This document shows, one piece after another, positions 22,751 through 31,055 of a DNA stretch of 64,000 bases. How positions within the stretch are numbered: the stretch's first letter is position 1; each line of letters starts with the position of its first letter. Position numbers and translations under genes: made by a program. The notes beneath the pieces were generated by a model, which was given only the letters and a program-made list of their open reading frames with translations, was not told the DNA's origin and ran no database searches. Origin of the DNA: Roseburia sp. 499. Lineage in GTDB: Bacteria > Bacillota > Clostridia > Lachnospirales > Lachnospiraceae. The stretch is taken from positions 1 through 64,000 of the forward strand of contig NZ_CP135164.1 of NCBI RefSeq assembly GCF_001940225.2. Direction: 5' to 3'.

Positions 22751-23263
22751 ATGTACATATTTTGTTCGAAGGCGTTAACAGATGCCTTAAATATTAAGAA
22801 AACTGAATTACAGAAGGTATCCGCCAAGATACAGATTGATGATTTATATGCATGGCATGGTCATATAACTAAGCTTGATGGAAAGAATACAATTATTCTG
22901 ATGAATGACAAAACAATGTATTCACTGATTTTCAGAAATAAGTTGCCAAGAAGTGCTGATAAGTTTGCGACGATTATCAAAGAGGCCGTCCCATACATCA
23001 TGGAAGTTGGAGGATTCAATAAAACTGAAATTAATAAGTATATGACTGGAGTAGGCGAGATAATATTTGCCGAGAAGCCAGATCGACAGATGACAGGTAA
23101 CCTTACTAGAATGTTTCTTGATATGGAATATACCGGGCATAGATGGCTGGAAGATGAAAGTATTCAGGTGGAGCAGGCGGCATTTGAAAATAATGGAATT
23201 AGGCGTCAGGGAAAAGAATCCGTGAAGCCGTTTGGGAGAATGTTGGAAGAGTTAGATAATTGA
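22751..23263 (+). CDS. DUF6933-like protein in the AbiE operon
   Basis: A 170-residue protein with a WHGHITKLDGKNTIILMNDKT segment matching what I remember of DUF6933 (WHAN...FTND in other members), function unknown. It starts 7 bp after the toxin gene, so the operon has three genes. It might tune the toxin-antitoxin pair or be a passenger. Confidence 0.6.
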   Translation: MYIFCSKALTDALNIKKTELQKVSAKIQIDDLYAWHGHITKLDGKNTIILMNDKTMYSLIFRNKLPRSADKFATIIKEAVPYIMEVGGFNKTEINKYMTGVGEIIFAEKPDRQMTGNLTRMFLDMEYTGHRWLEDESIQVEQAAFENNGIRRQGKESVKPFGRMLEELDN

Positions 23264-23290
23264 ACTGTCGCAAAATTTGCGATAGTTCAA
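23260..23290 (+). terminator. Hairpin at the end of the first AbiE operon
   Basis: TTGAACTGTCGCAAA pairs with TTTGCGATAGTTCAA, a near-perfect 15-bp stem overlapping the stop codon of the last gene. No T-tract follows, so it may be an RNA-stability hairpin. Confidence 0.5.
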
Positions 23291-23402
23291 ACTGAAGAGA
23301 GTAAAAACAGTCGATATAAAATGTGTTGCAATTCATTTTAAAGCAGTTATCTGAATTGCCAACGCTAAAACTCAAAAGAAGAGTAGAAAAGAGGATATGA
23401 TT

Positions 23403-23978
23403 ATGATGAACAAGAAGATTAAAATTCGTCCAGAAGAACATAAAGATTATAAGAGTATTATTTCTCTTATTTTGCGTTCGTTTCAAGAAGGAACAGACTA
23501 TTCTGATGGAAGCGATATTATTGCATTAGTAGAGGAAATCAGAGATTCAAAATATTATATTCCAGAGTTATCCTTTGTTGCAGAATTAGATAACGAGGTG
23601 GTAGGACACTTTTTGTTTTCACATTTTCCGTTATCACCAACAAAAGAAGGAGGACATGATGATAATCCAATCTCTGAAATTGTTATGTTAGCACCTGTAT
23701 CAGTTCATGCTGATTATTTCCATCAGGGAATAGGAAGCGCTATGCTTAAAATGGGAATTGAGAAAGTAAAGGAAATGGGCTATAAAGGAATAACCGTGGA
23801 AGGGAATTTTAACTTTTATAATAAAGTTGGATTTAAAACATCATCAGAGTACAACATTTTTCCAACAAGTGGATGGCCAATGGAAGAACCACGATGCATG
23901 ATGTGTCAGGAAACATATGAAGGATCGTTGGATGGCGTACATGGTTATATCGTTTATGACATGTATTTCAATGCATAA
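23403..23978 (+). CDS. GNAT family N-acetyltransferase
   Basis: A 191-residue acetyltransferase: IKIRPEEHKDYKSI start, a FVAELDNEVVGHFLF strand and the acetyl-CoA-binding loop VHADYFHQGIGSAMLKMGIE with the Q/RxxGxG/A pattern. A YNKVGF motif near 145 is typical. Acceptor substrate unknown. Start at 23403 from the GAGGATATGATT spacing. It stands alone between the AbiE operon and a repA relic. Confidence 0.88.
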   Translation: MMNKKIKIRPEEHKDYKSIISLILRSFQEGTDYSDGSDIIALVEEIRDSKYYIPELSFVAELDNEVVGHFLFSHFPLSPTKEGGHDDNPISEIVMLAPVSVHADYFHQGIGSAMLKMGIEKVKEMGYKGITVEGNFNFYNKVGFKTSSEYNIFPTSGWPMEEPRCMMCQETYEGSLDGVHGYIVYDMYFNA

Positions 23979-24052
23979 AATGGGAATTTGAAGGAGGAGA
24001 CTAATGAAGATAAAAGACAATTATAAATCGTATATTCTGTTGCGGAATGCTG

Positions 24053-24187
24053 GCAGAAGAGATGGATGTGATGGCGGAATACCAGGGTTATTCTGAGATT
24101 ATCAAAGAGAATATCTTGTATGTTATGGGCTGTATGGGATAGAATACTACTAAAGTTCGCAACATCAAGGGATATTTGCTGGATTAG
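24053..24187 (+). pseudogene. Relic of a repA C-terminal domain
   Basis: A frame reading GYSEIIKENI, then after an internal deletion CMG-stop-NTTKVRNIKGYLL, matches the C-terminal domain of the intact repA at 20,470-20,760 (GYSEIIKENI and LGKNTTKVRNIKSYLL). About 46 codons are missing and Lys is replaced by a stop. A second replication module was therefore once here. Confidence 0.7.
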
Positions 24188-24210
24188 ATATTAAGCGAAT
24201 AAAAGATAAC

Positions 24211-24239
24211 TAGACAAAAATGGCAAAATAATATATAAT
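24211..24239 (+). promoter_or_regulatory. Promoter of hipBA
   Basis: -35 TAGACA (24211-24216), 17-bp spacer, -10 TATAAT (24234-24239). The ATG at 24240 directly after the -10 box cannot be the start codon, which supports GTG 24273. Confidence 0.75.
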
Positions 24240-24272
24240 ATGGGCATAAAAAGACAAAGGTGGCGCGTTAAA

Positions 24273-24605
24273 GTGAGTAAAAAAAGTTATCAAGATTACC
24301 AAAAAATTATTGGGGAGAGGATTAAGCAATATCGTATTAATGCTGGAATTTCGCAGAGAGACTTGGAGGAGGAGTCTGGGGTATCTGTTCGTAGCATATC
24401 TAGGCTAGAACAAGGAGCATCTGTTCAGCTTGAAAGTTTGATAAAAATCTTGTCTGCGCTTAATCTTGAGAGTAATATTGAGTTATTAATACCGGATCAA
24501 ACGAAGCGTCCATCTTTTTATTTAAAAGAAAGTGAGAAACCAAAGCAACGAGTTCGCAAAAAAAAGGATTCTGCCAGCAATTTCAAATGGGGGGATGAAG
24601 AATAA
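24273..24605 (+). CDS. HipB-like XRE-family antitoxin
   Basis: A 110-residue protein with a lambda-repressor-type helix-turn-helix (GISQRDLEEESGVSVRSISR, then EQGASVQLESLIKILSAL). Lys/Arg-rich C-terminal tail. GTG at 24273 follows AAAGGTGG and fits a transcript starting near 24,246. It ends one base before hipA and should bind the toxin and their shared operator, as HipB proteins do. Confidence 0.85.
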   Translation: MSKKSYQDYQKIIGERIKQYRINAGISQRDLEEESGVSVRSISRLEQGASVQLESLIKILSALNLESNIELLIPDQTKRPSFYLKESEKPKQRVRKKKDSASNFKWGDEE

Positions 24606-25904
24606 ATGAATACAACTGCAGAAGTATATTTATGGGGGACCAGAGTTGGTATTATACATCAAGATTTAGATAAGCCATATGCATCGTATGAATATGATGC
24701 TGATTTTTTGAAGAGTGGAATAGAAATATCGCCAATAATGATGCCGCTTAGTAATATTGTTTACGAGTTTCCGCTTCTTTCAGGAGAGCCATTTTTTGGC
24801 ATGCCTGGATTGGTTGTAGATTCCTTGCCTGATACTTTTGGAAATAAAGTTATAGAACAATGGCTTGCTTCACAAGGAAAATCAATAAAAGATTTTACTG
24901 CAATCGATAGACTATGTTACACAGGTAAAAGGGGAATGGGAGCACTTGAATATGTGCCAGCTAGTTCGGAAATAAGTGATATTAATGAGAATATTGATGT
25001 GTCCGAAATGGTTAAGTTTGCTTCTGATGTACTGAATCAGAGAAAGCGGGTTATGCTAAATGCACAGGAAGCATTGACATATTCGCAGTTAGTGCAAGTC
25101 GGAAGTTCTGCTGGTGGTGCACGAGCTAAGGCGTTAATAGCGTGGAATGAAAAGACAAATGAGATTCGTTCTGGACAGCTCAACCTTGATAAGGATTATG
25201 ATTACTGGTTGATGAAGTTTGACAATGTTTCAAAAAATGGCGATCATGGATTGGAGGATGCGCCAGAATACACTTTAATTGAGTATGCATATTATAAAAT
25301 GGCATTGGATGCAGGAATTCAGATGAATGAATGTAGAATATATTCAAATGCTGGAGAGAACCATTTTATGACAAAGCGATTTGATCGTGTTGGTGGGAAA
25401 AAAATACACATGCAATCGCTGGGGGCGATGGCACATATTAGTTATAAAGAGCCAAGATTGTGCAGTTACGAAATGGCAGCGGGGTATATGCGAGAAATAA
25501 ATTTACCGATGAAAGATATAGAGCAATTTTATAGCAGAATGGTGTTTAATTGTGTGGCGGTTAATCAAGATGATCATGTGAAAAATATATCTTTCTTAAT
25601 GGATCGAAGCGGAAAGTGGAGGTTATCACCGGCATACGATGTTACTTATTCGTATGATGTTACCAACAAGTGGTTAAGTGCTCATCAGATGACTATAAAT
25701 GGGAAAAAGAGCAACATATGTCTCGCAGATTTATTAGAAGTTGGTGAGAAAATGGGACTCAAAAAGAAAAAGTGTATGGATATTATTTCCAAGATCAGTT
25801 TGGTTGTTGGTGATTTTCAAAAATATGCAGAAGAAACAAATATTAGAGAGAATACTTTTTCGGATATAAAGAAGATTCATGATCAAAATAAGGTGGAAAT
25901 ATAA
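24606..25904 (+). CDS. HipA-family Ser/Thr kinase toxin
   Basis: A 432-residue protein. Residues 1-110 form the HipA N-terminal domain (EVYLWGTRVGIIHQD, LPDTFGNKVI), followed by the HipA-like kinase core with VGSSAGGARAKALIAW (glycine-rich loop and Lys), HFMTKRFDR and the catalytic VNQDDHVKNISFLMD. The classical target is glutamyl-tRNA synthetase, with other synthetases for homologues. All key residues appear present. Toxin follows its antitoxin with no gap, a normal hipBA order. Confidence 0.9.
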   Translation: MNTTAEVYLWGTRVGIIHQDLDKPYASYEYDADFLKSGIEISPIMMPLSNIVYEFPLLSGEPFFGMPGLVVDSLPDTFGNKVIEQWLASQGKSIKDFTAIDRLCYTGKRGMGALEYVPASSEISDINENIDVSEMVKFASDVLNQRKRVMLNAQEALTYSQLVQVGSSAGGARAKALIAWNEKTNEIRSGQLNLDKDYDYWLMKFDNVSKNGDHGLEDAPEYTLIEYAYYKMALDAGIQMNECRIYSNAGENHFMTKRFDRVGGKKIHMQSLGAMAHISYKEPRLCSYEMAAGYMREINLPMKDIEQFYSRMVFNCVAVNQDDHVKNISFLMDRSGKWRLSPAYDVTYSYDVTNKWLSAHQMTINGKKSNICLADLLEVGEKMGLKKKKCMDIISKISLVVGDFQKYAEETNIRENTFSDIKKIHDQNKVEI

Positions 25905-25960
25905 TGGAAACTGCTAATAATTTCAGATATAGTAAGTAGGAGACGATACACCTGTTAGAA

Positions 25961-26005
25961 AAAAGACATCATTACTTATAGGAATATAAGTGATGGTGTC
26001 TTTTT
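25961..26005 (+). terminator. Terminator after hipA
   Basis: An 18-bp stem, AAGACATCATTACTTATA with TATAAGTGATGGTGTCTT, around GGAA, followed by T5. Confidence 0.85.
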
Positions 26006-26042
26006 AAATGAAAAAGTAGTTGCAAGCAAAACCAAGCTGGCA

Positions 26043-26084
26043 TTTTTAAGGGACAGCTTTTTAAATAAAGTAAAATTAACAAAA
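26043..26084 (+). repeat. 42-bp direct repeat, copy A
   Basis: Matches 30,134-30,175 at 38 of 42 positions (read by eye). In both copies one frame encodes the pattern FL.D.FL.KVKLTK, so the copies may be starts of a shared small gene. The two flank the MazF/AbiE/WYL segment. Confidence 0.55.
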
Positions 26085-26120
26085 GGGAATTATCAAAACC
26101 AAGAAAGAGAGGTAATTATT

Positions 26121-26417
26121 ATGGCACTTTACGATTGGAATCACGACGGTAAGAAAGATTGGCCGGACAATTATATTGAGTATCCGATATATAAAGATGC
26201 TAATGGGCAGAAGAAAAATTCTTCTTATACTCCGAGTAATGGAATATCTACATTTGGTGCCATTTTAAGTACAGTGGGTGGCTTGTTTTTAGGAGCCGGT
26301 ATAGTTGCATTATTTGCGGGTGACAATGCAGAGAATGTACCGGTGGTAATCACAATTGTTTTGTGGATTATCTGTAGTTCGGTATTAGCTGTATTTTGTG
26401 ATAATCATGGGATATAA
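26121..26417 (+). CDS. Small membrane protein, two segments
   Basis: A 98-residue protein: a hydrophilic N-terminus with an EF-hand-like Asp-rich DWNHDGKKDWPDN stretch, then two hydrophobic segments at about residues 45-65 and 72-92. AGAGAGGTAATTATT precedes the ATG. Not recognised. It sits before the MazF-type gene and may be co-transcribed. Confidence 0.6.
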   Translation: MALYDWNHDGKKDWPDNYIEYPIYKDANGQKKNSSYTPSNGISTFGAILSTVGGLFLGAGIVALFAGDNAENVPVVITIVLWIICSSVLAVFCDNHGI

Positions 26418-26444
26418 AAGAAATGTAGGAAGGAGAGACGAAAG

Positions 26445-27257
26445 ATGGTTAATGGTGTACAGAAAGCATTTCCGGCATGTGTAAGAAGTGTAAAACGAGG
26501 CGATGTTTATTATGCGGATTTTGGCAGCGTTGAGGATGCAGTTGGGCATGAATTGGCAAAGCGGCGACCGGTATTGATTATTCAAAATAATCTGGGGAAC
26601 AAGAAATCAACCACAACTATTTGTTTGTGTTTATCTACAAAGTGTAAGTTCGGTTTGCCATATCACGTTCATTTTAGTGATTTGAATATAGTAAACAGAG
26701 AAAGTGATATTTGTGCAGAGCAAATTAAAACAATAGATCAGTGCAGGTTGGAACAGTATCTTGGAAATGTCGGTAGTGCGGTTATGGAGCAGGTGGACAA
26801 GGCATTGCTTATAAGTTTAGGGATTAAGGAAACGGAAATAGATACTACTGTGGAAGTGGAAGAACATGAGATGGACACAGAACCACAGGAAACACTTGAT
26901 ATATTTCAAAGTATGGGACAGCAACTTCGCTTTTGGCAGGAGATTGAAGTAAAAGTATCTCTTATAAAAGAAGAGATTAGTCGATTGGATGATGAAATAA
27001 ACTCGGTTTTGAATTACATAGAGGGGACTAATTACAATGCTGCTCAAGGGTATAAAGTTTATAAAGTCTTACGAGATAAGCAGGTTGAGAGAAAAGCATT
27101 AGTGAAAGAAGTGGCTTGTTTGGAATCAATTATTACTCATGTGGATACAGAACAATTGGTAAAGGGTTTTCAGGAAAGCATAAAGATGTCTGATGAAAAA
27201 ATAAGAGAAGCGAATAAGATTACTTTCGTGAAAGAATTAATGGAAGAGGCGGTGTGA
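26445..27257 (+). CDS. PemK/MazF-type toxin with C-terminal coiled coil
   Basis: A 270-residue protein. Residues 15-125 are a MazF/PemK endoribonuclease fold: VKRGDVYYADFG, KRRPVLIIQNN and the later strand with AEQIKTIDQCRL carrying the usual Arg/Thr/Asp region. The other 140 residues, rich in Glu and Lys, look like a long coiled coil; typical MazF proteins are only 110-120 aa. No small antitoxin gene is next to it, so either the extension is an intrinsic antitoxin or the upstream membrane protein plays a part; both are guesses. Confidence 0.75.
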   Translation: MVNGVQKAFPACVRSVKRGDVYYADFGSVEDAVGHELAKRRPVLIIQNNLGNKKSTTTICLCLSTKCKFGLPYHVHFSDLNIVNRESDICAEQIKTIDQCRLEQYLGNVGSAVMEQVDKALLISLGIKETEIDTTVEVEEHEMDTEPQETLDIFQSMGQQLRFWQEIEVKVSLIKEEISRLDDEINSVLNYIEGTNYNAAQGYKVYKVLRDKQVERKALVKEVACLESIITHVDTEQLVKGFQESIKMSDEKIREANKITFVKELMEEAV

Positions 27258-27272
27258 GTCATATTATTTTTA

Positions 27273-27354
27273 GAACTTGATACAAAAATATAAAACTTTT
27301 TGTATCAAGTTGATTTTTCGCGTTGTTTGTGTATAATAGAACTTGATACAAAAA
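27273..27354 (+). promoter_or_regulatory. Triple-repeat operator and promoter of the second AbiE operon
   Basis: AACTTGATACAAAAA at 27274-27288 and 27340-27354 with an inverted copy, TTTTTGTATCAAGTT, at 27297-27311. The promoter has -35 TTGATT (27310-27315), a 16-bp spacer and -10 TATAAT (27332-27337), so copy 2 touches the -35 and copy 3 follows the start site. AbiEi proteins are known to bind inverted repeats in their promoters. The first two copies also make a hairpin that may end the upstream transcript. Confidence 0.75.
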
Positions 27355-27393
27355 CTGCTGGGAAATTGTATAAAGTTGTATGAGGTAATGTAC

Positions 27394-27993
27394 ATGAATA
27401 GGGATATGAATTATGAATCAATATTTGGACGATATGGCGGAATAATGCGTACTTGCGAACTTACCAAGGAAGGGATATCTTATCAGATGCTTCAAAATCT
27501 AATAAAAGAAGGAAGAGTAGAGAAGATTAAGTATGGTTATTATCAGTGGCAGGATGAAAAAGCTTTTACAGAAGTATCAGTAATAACATGTCTCTTTCCT
27601 GAGGCAATTATCTGTGATGTATCAGCTGCAATGTATTATGGCTATACAGATCGAGTACCGGGAGTTTGGCATATAGCTGTTGATAATAAGTCAGCAAGAA
27701 ATAAGTTTAAACTGGATTTCCCTATCATAAAACCGCATTTTATTGAGGCATCCAGATTGGATATTGGTGTGAGTGAAGGAAATATAGATGGAATTGACGT
27801 AAAGATTTATGACAGAGAGCGTATTGTTTGTGATTGTCTGCGTCATGTTAATACGATGGATGGAGAAGTGTTTAACACAGTAATTAAAAGGTATATTAGT
27901 GATAAGGATAAGGATGCTGCAAAATTGATGAGGTATGCCTCGAAACTTGGTGTTGAAAAAAAGGCAAGAAGGGTGATTGGTGTATGGCTGTAA
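27394..27993 (+). CDS. AbiEi-type antitoxin (second copy)
   Basis: A 199-residue type IV antitoxin with winged helix (GIMRTCELTKEGISYQMLQN) and core motifs CDVSAAMYYGYTDRVP and DRERIVCDCLRHV. It diverges strongly from the copy at 21,048. Start at 27394 from GAGG with 8-base spacing. It overlaps the toxin by 10 bp, typical of AbiE operons. Confidence 0.83.
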   Translation: MNRDMNYESIFGRYGGIMRTCELTKEGISYQMLQNLIKEGRVEKIKYGYYQWQDEKAFTEVSVITCLFPEAIICDVSAAMYYGYTDRVPGVWHIAVDNKSARNKFKLDFPIIKPHFIEASRLDIGVSEGNIDGIDVKIYDRERIVCDCLRHVNTMDGEVFNTVIKRYISDKDKDAAKLMRYASKLGVEKKARRVIGVWL

Positions 27994-28895
27994 AAGAGAT
28001 AAAGGATATGGGAGCATCTGTGCTGATTAGATTAAAGAAACAGGCGAAGGAAACAGGAATCAATTATCAGACCTGTCTACAGCTTTTTGCACAGGAAGAG
28101 TTTCTTCGTAAACTTGAAATATCGCAATATGCGGAGAATCTTGTTTTGAAAGGAGGAATGTTCTTATATACTATTTCAAATTATGAGGGGAGACCAACCA
28201 TGGACATTGATTTTATGTTAAGGAGAATGTCAAATGATGTAGCTGGAATGGAAACAATCATGAAGGAAATTTGTCAAACAGATACTCACAATGATTTTAT
28301 TGCTATGGAGGTCCTTGGAACGAAGGAAATTACACCGGAGAAGAAATATCCCGGTATAGGTATAAATCTGATGGCGCATATCAAAAATGTGAGAATTCCA
28401 TTTTCAGTTGATATTGGTGTGGATGATGTGATAGTGCCCGGCGCAGTTAAGAGAGCTGTAACAACCAGACTGGATGGCTTTAAGGAGCCAAATGTTTATA
28501 CATATTCTTTGGAGAGCACAATGGCAGAGAAATTTGATGCCATTTTAAAGAGAATGACTGCTTCCAGTAGGATGAAAGATTTTTATGATATCTACTACTG
28601 GTCGCAGGTATTTGATTTTGAAGGCAGAGTGTTGCAGGAAGCAATTTTTCAAACCTTGCAGCACAGAGGGACTCCATACGAGAGAAATAGCATGGAACAG
28701 ATAAAAGCATTTAATCAGAATGAATTTCTTCAAAAACTGTGGAGTAATTATAATCCCGGACCAGGACTTGAGAAACCGGATTTTTCTTTAGCATTGGCGC
28801 AGATTGACCGATTTATAGGTCCTTTGTATGAATCGATATTGCGAGAAGATGAATTTTTTGGAATGTGGTCATCAAAAGAAAACGTATGGAAATAG
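27984..28895 (+). CDS. AbiEii-type nucleotidyltransferase toxin (second copy)
   Basis: A 303-residue nucleotidyltransferase toxin. Catalytic motifs: ENLVLKGGMFLYTI and RPTMDIDFMLR (DxD), then a TMAEKFDAILKRM Lys-containing helix and RMKDFYDIYYW. The protein has the C-terminal helical domain usual for the family. It is unrelated in detail to the first copy, so two independent AbiE systems are present. Confidence 0.88.
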   Translation: MAVKEIKDMGASVLIRLKKQAKETGINYQTCLQLFAQEEFLRKLEISQYAENLVLKGGMFLYTISNYEGRPTMDIDFMLRRMSNDVAGMETIMKEICQTDTHNDFIAMEVLGTKEITPEKKYPGIGINLMAHIKNVRIPFSVDIGVDDVIVPGAVKRAVTTRLDGFKEPNVYTYSLESTMAEKFDAILKRMTASSRMKDFYDIYYWSQVFDFEGRVLQEAIFQTLQHRGTPYERNSMEQIKAFNQNEFLQKLWSNYNPGPGLEKPDFSLALAQIDRFIGPLYESILREDEFFGMWSSKENVWK

Positions 28896-29069
28896 TATGT
28901 TTTGTTAAGTAAGGTGAAATGTGTAATGCTATGGAGAAATTGGTATCAGTATAGCAAATAGTTTGCATGAGGTGTCCGATAAATTTCCACAATCTGTTAA
29001 AAAGTGGTGGACTTTGGGGCATGAGGAGTTCATAATTAAGATAATAAAATTTACACGGAGGTAAAAATT

Positions 29070-30062
29070 ATGTCGAGAGGAACGAACCAGAAGTTTAAAT
29101 TTACTTATCTTATGAAAATAATGCAGGCGAAGACGGATGATGAGCATAGCCTTACCATGCCACAAATTATGGATGAACTTGAAAAATACAATGTTACCGC
29201 TGAGAGAAAAAGTATTTATACAGATTTTCAGGATATGACAGAGAAGTTTGGAGTTGAGATTATAAAGGAACAGATTGGTAGAGAAACCTATTACCATGTT
29301 GGAGCAAGAGAATTTGAACTTGCAGAGGTGAAGCTTCTTATTGATGCGATTCAGTCTTCGAAGTTTATCACACTGAAAAAATCCCGTGAACTGATTGCCA
29401 AGATTAAGAGCTTTGTAAGCGAGCATCAGGCGAAGCAGTTGCAACGCCAGGTGTATATCAATGATCGCGTAAAGACCATGAATGAGTCCGTGTATTATAA
29501 CGTTGATGATGTTCATACAGCAATCAATCAGAATAAGAAGATTCGATTCAAATATTATAAATGGGACATAAATAAAAAACTTGTTCCAAGACATAATGGA
29601 GACTGGTTCGTTGTCAGTCCATGGGCTCTTACCTGGGATGATGAGAATTATTACATGGTGGCCTTTGATGATTTGGATCATAAGATTAAGCATTATCGTG
29701 TAGATAAGATGATGCGAATTTCTATTGAAGATGAGATGCGTGAAGGTAAAGAAGAATTCAAAAACTTTGATATGGCTGAGTATTCCAAGTCGACATTCGG
29801 GATGTATCAGGGGCGGAAGACAAAGGTGAAAATTCAATTTGCCAATGATATGTGTGGGGTTTTCATTGACAGATTTGGTAAGGACATTTCCTTTCGGACG
29901 ATTGATGATGAGCACAGTGAGCTTCTTGTGGACGTGAATGTCAGCCCACAGTTCTTTGGATGGATTTTTAGTCTGGGTAAGGATGTGAAGGTAACCGGAC
30001 CAAGTGAAGTAGTAGAGCAGATGCGAGAAGCTGCAAAGGAGTTTCTTGGAAATTTGAATTAA
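29070..30062 (+). CDS. WYL-domain transcriptional regulator
   Basis: A 330-residue regulator with an N-terminal winged helix (SLTMPQIMDELEKYNVTAER, SIYTDFQDM) and a WYL domain in the middle (DDVHTAINQNKKIRFKYY through NYYMVAFDD), plus the C-terminal WCX extension (TKVKIQFAN...). WYL proteins sense nucleic acids or small ligands and often control phage-defence or DNA-repair genes. It lies directly after the second AbiE pair, transcribed in the same direction with its own GGAGG site. The 28,896-29,069 gap has no other feature. Confidence 0.85.
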   Translation: MSRGTNQKFKFTYLMKIMQAKTDDEHSLTMPQIMDELEKYNVTAERKSIYTDFQDMTEKFGVEIIKEQIGRETYYHVGAREFELAEVKLLIDAIQSSKFITLKKSRELIAKIKSFVSEHQAKQLQRQVYINDRVKTMNESVYYNVDDVHTAINQNKKIRFKYYKWDINKKLVPRHNGDWFVVSPWALTWDDENYYMVAFDDLDHKIKHYRVDKMMRISIEDEMREGKEEFKNFDMAEYSKSTFGMYQGRKTKVKIQFANDMCGVFIDRFGKDISFRTIDDEHSELLVDVNVSPQFFGWIFSLGKDVKVTGPSEVVEQMREAAKEFLGNLN

Positions 30063-30076
30063 ACAGTAGTTATGAA

Positions 30077-30104
30077 AATCGGGCAATTGCTGCCCGATTT
30101 TTTT
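30077..30104 (+). terminator. Terminator after the WYL gene
   Basis: AATCGGGCA pairs with TGCCCGATT around a 5-nt loop, followed by T-rich sequence. Confidence 0.88.
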
Positions 30105-30133
30105 GAATTTATGAGGGAGAAAATGAGTTGGGG

Positions 30134-30175
30134 TTTTTAACGGACAGGTTTTTGAGTAAAGTAAAATTAACAAAA
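30134..30175 (+). repeat. 42-bp direct repeat, copy B
   Basis: Second copy of the repeat at 26,043-26,084, with 4 differences. It lies between the WYL terminator and the Cys-rich small gene. Confidence 0.55.
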
Positions 30176-30204
30176 AAATTAACAAAAGTGACGGGAGATT
30201 TAAG

Positions 30205-30321
30205 ATGGGGAGATTTTTATTTTGGATTCAAAGGAAAAGAAGAATTGAGAAGAAAAAATGCGGGCAGTGTTGTTTGGTGTGCCCGTATTATAAGGAATGC
30301 AGAGAAGATGGGGCACTGTAA
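30205..30321 (+). CDS. 38-residue Cys-rich protein
   Basis: A short ORF behind GGGAGATTTAAG, basic in the first half and Cys-rich in the second: CGQCCLVCPYYKEC gives a CxxCCxxC...C cluster able to bind zinc or iron-sulphur. A longer overlapping frame (30,128-30,355) lacks such composition bias toward a protein, so this one is preferred. Function unknown. Confidence 0.45.
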   Translation: MGRFLFWIQRKRRIEKKKCGQCCLVCPYYKECREDGAL

Positions 30322-30592
30322 ATGTAGAAAGCAAAATATGGTCGCAATCGGTTGATTAGATTTGGAAGGAGAATGATTATGAAATTTAAATGATTAGGGC
30401 AGGGGATTAGGGGCTCCGGCCTTGAATTGTATACCTTTTCGAAGATATCATATACAAAAGTAATTTGAAAAGTGCTATAATCCGTGGTATGAAGTCTATT
30501 TTTTTATATAGTAAATGGTGAGATTAAGAACTTACAAAGATATGTAATTCTTAGGCATGATGACATATAGACAGGAAGAAAAGGAGTAACTT

Positions 30593-31003
30593 ATGGTTAA
30601 AAAAATAATGCGGGATCCAATGTTTCTTGGTCAGAAATCTGAAGATGCAACGGAAGCAGACAAGTAGGTAGTAACAGATCTTTTGGATACTCTTAGGGCA
30701 AATTTGGACCATTGTGTCGGAATGGCAGCAAACATGATAGGCGTAAAGAAAAATATTATTGTTGTAGCGGCAGGTCCATTTCAGTTTGCAATGATTAACC
30801 CGGTTATTAAGAAAAAGACCGGTCCTTTCCAGACAGAGGAAGGGTGCCTTTCGTTGGATGGGGTAAGGCCTTGCACCAGATACAAGGAGATTGAGGTTGA
30901 TTATCTTGATCAGAATTTTAAGCAACAACATGGGAAGTATTCCGGTTGGACCGCGCAAATCATCCAGCATGAAGTGGATCATTGTAATGGAATCGTCATA
31001 TAG
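30593..31003 (+). pseudogene. Peptide deformylase, interrupted by a nonsense codon
   Basis: A 136-codon peptide deformylase that removes formyl groups from nascent peptides. The three metal/substrate motifs are present as VGMAANMIG, EEGCLSLDG and QHEVDHCNG. Codon 25 is TAG (30665-30667) in place of what should be CAG. A restart at TTG 30683 would lose the first strands. AGGAGTAACTT precedes the ATG. Probably a recent single-base inactivation; a main chromosomal def gene should exist elsewhere. Confidence 0.82.
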
Positions 31004-31055
31004 GCAGGATGCTATCTTATTGCACGAATAACGAGATTGGAAAGGTTATGAAGTA

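Noticed and set aside
28929..30185. A 418-codon open frame on the minus strand
   Set aside because: It lies opposite the WYL regulator, has a composition typical of reverse-strand shadows and no ribosome binding site or recognisable motif.
30128..30355. A 75-codon ORF after the WYL gene
   Set aside because: It lacks a ribosome binding site and overlaps the Cys-rich 38-codon ORF, which has a better start and a plausible metal cluster.
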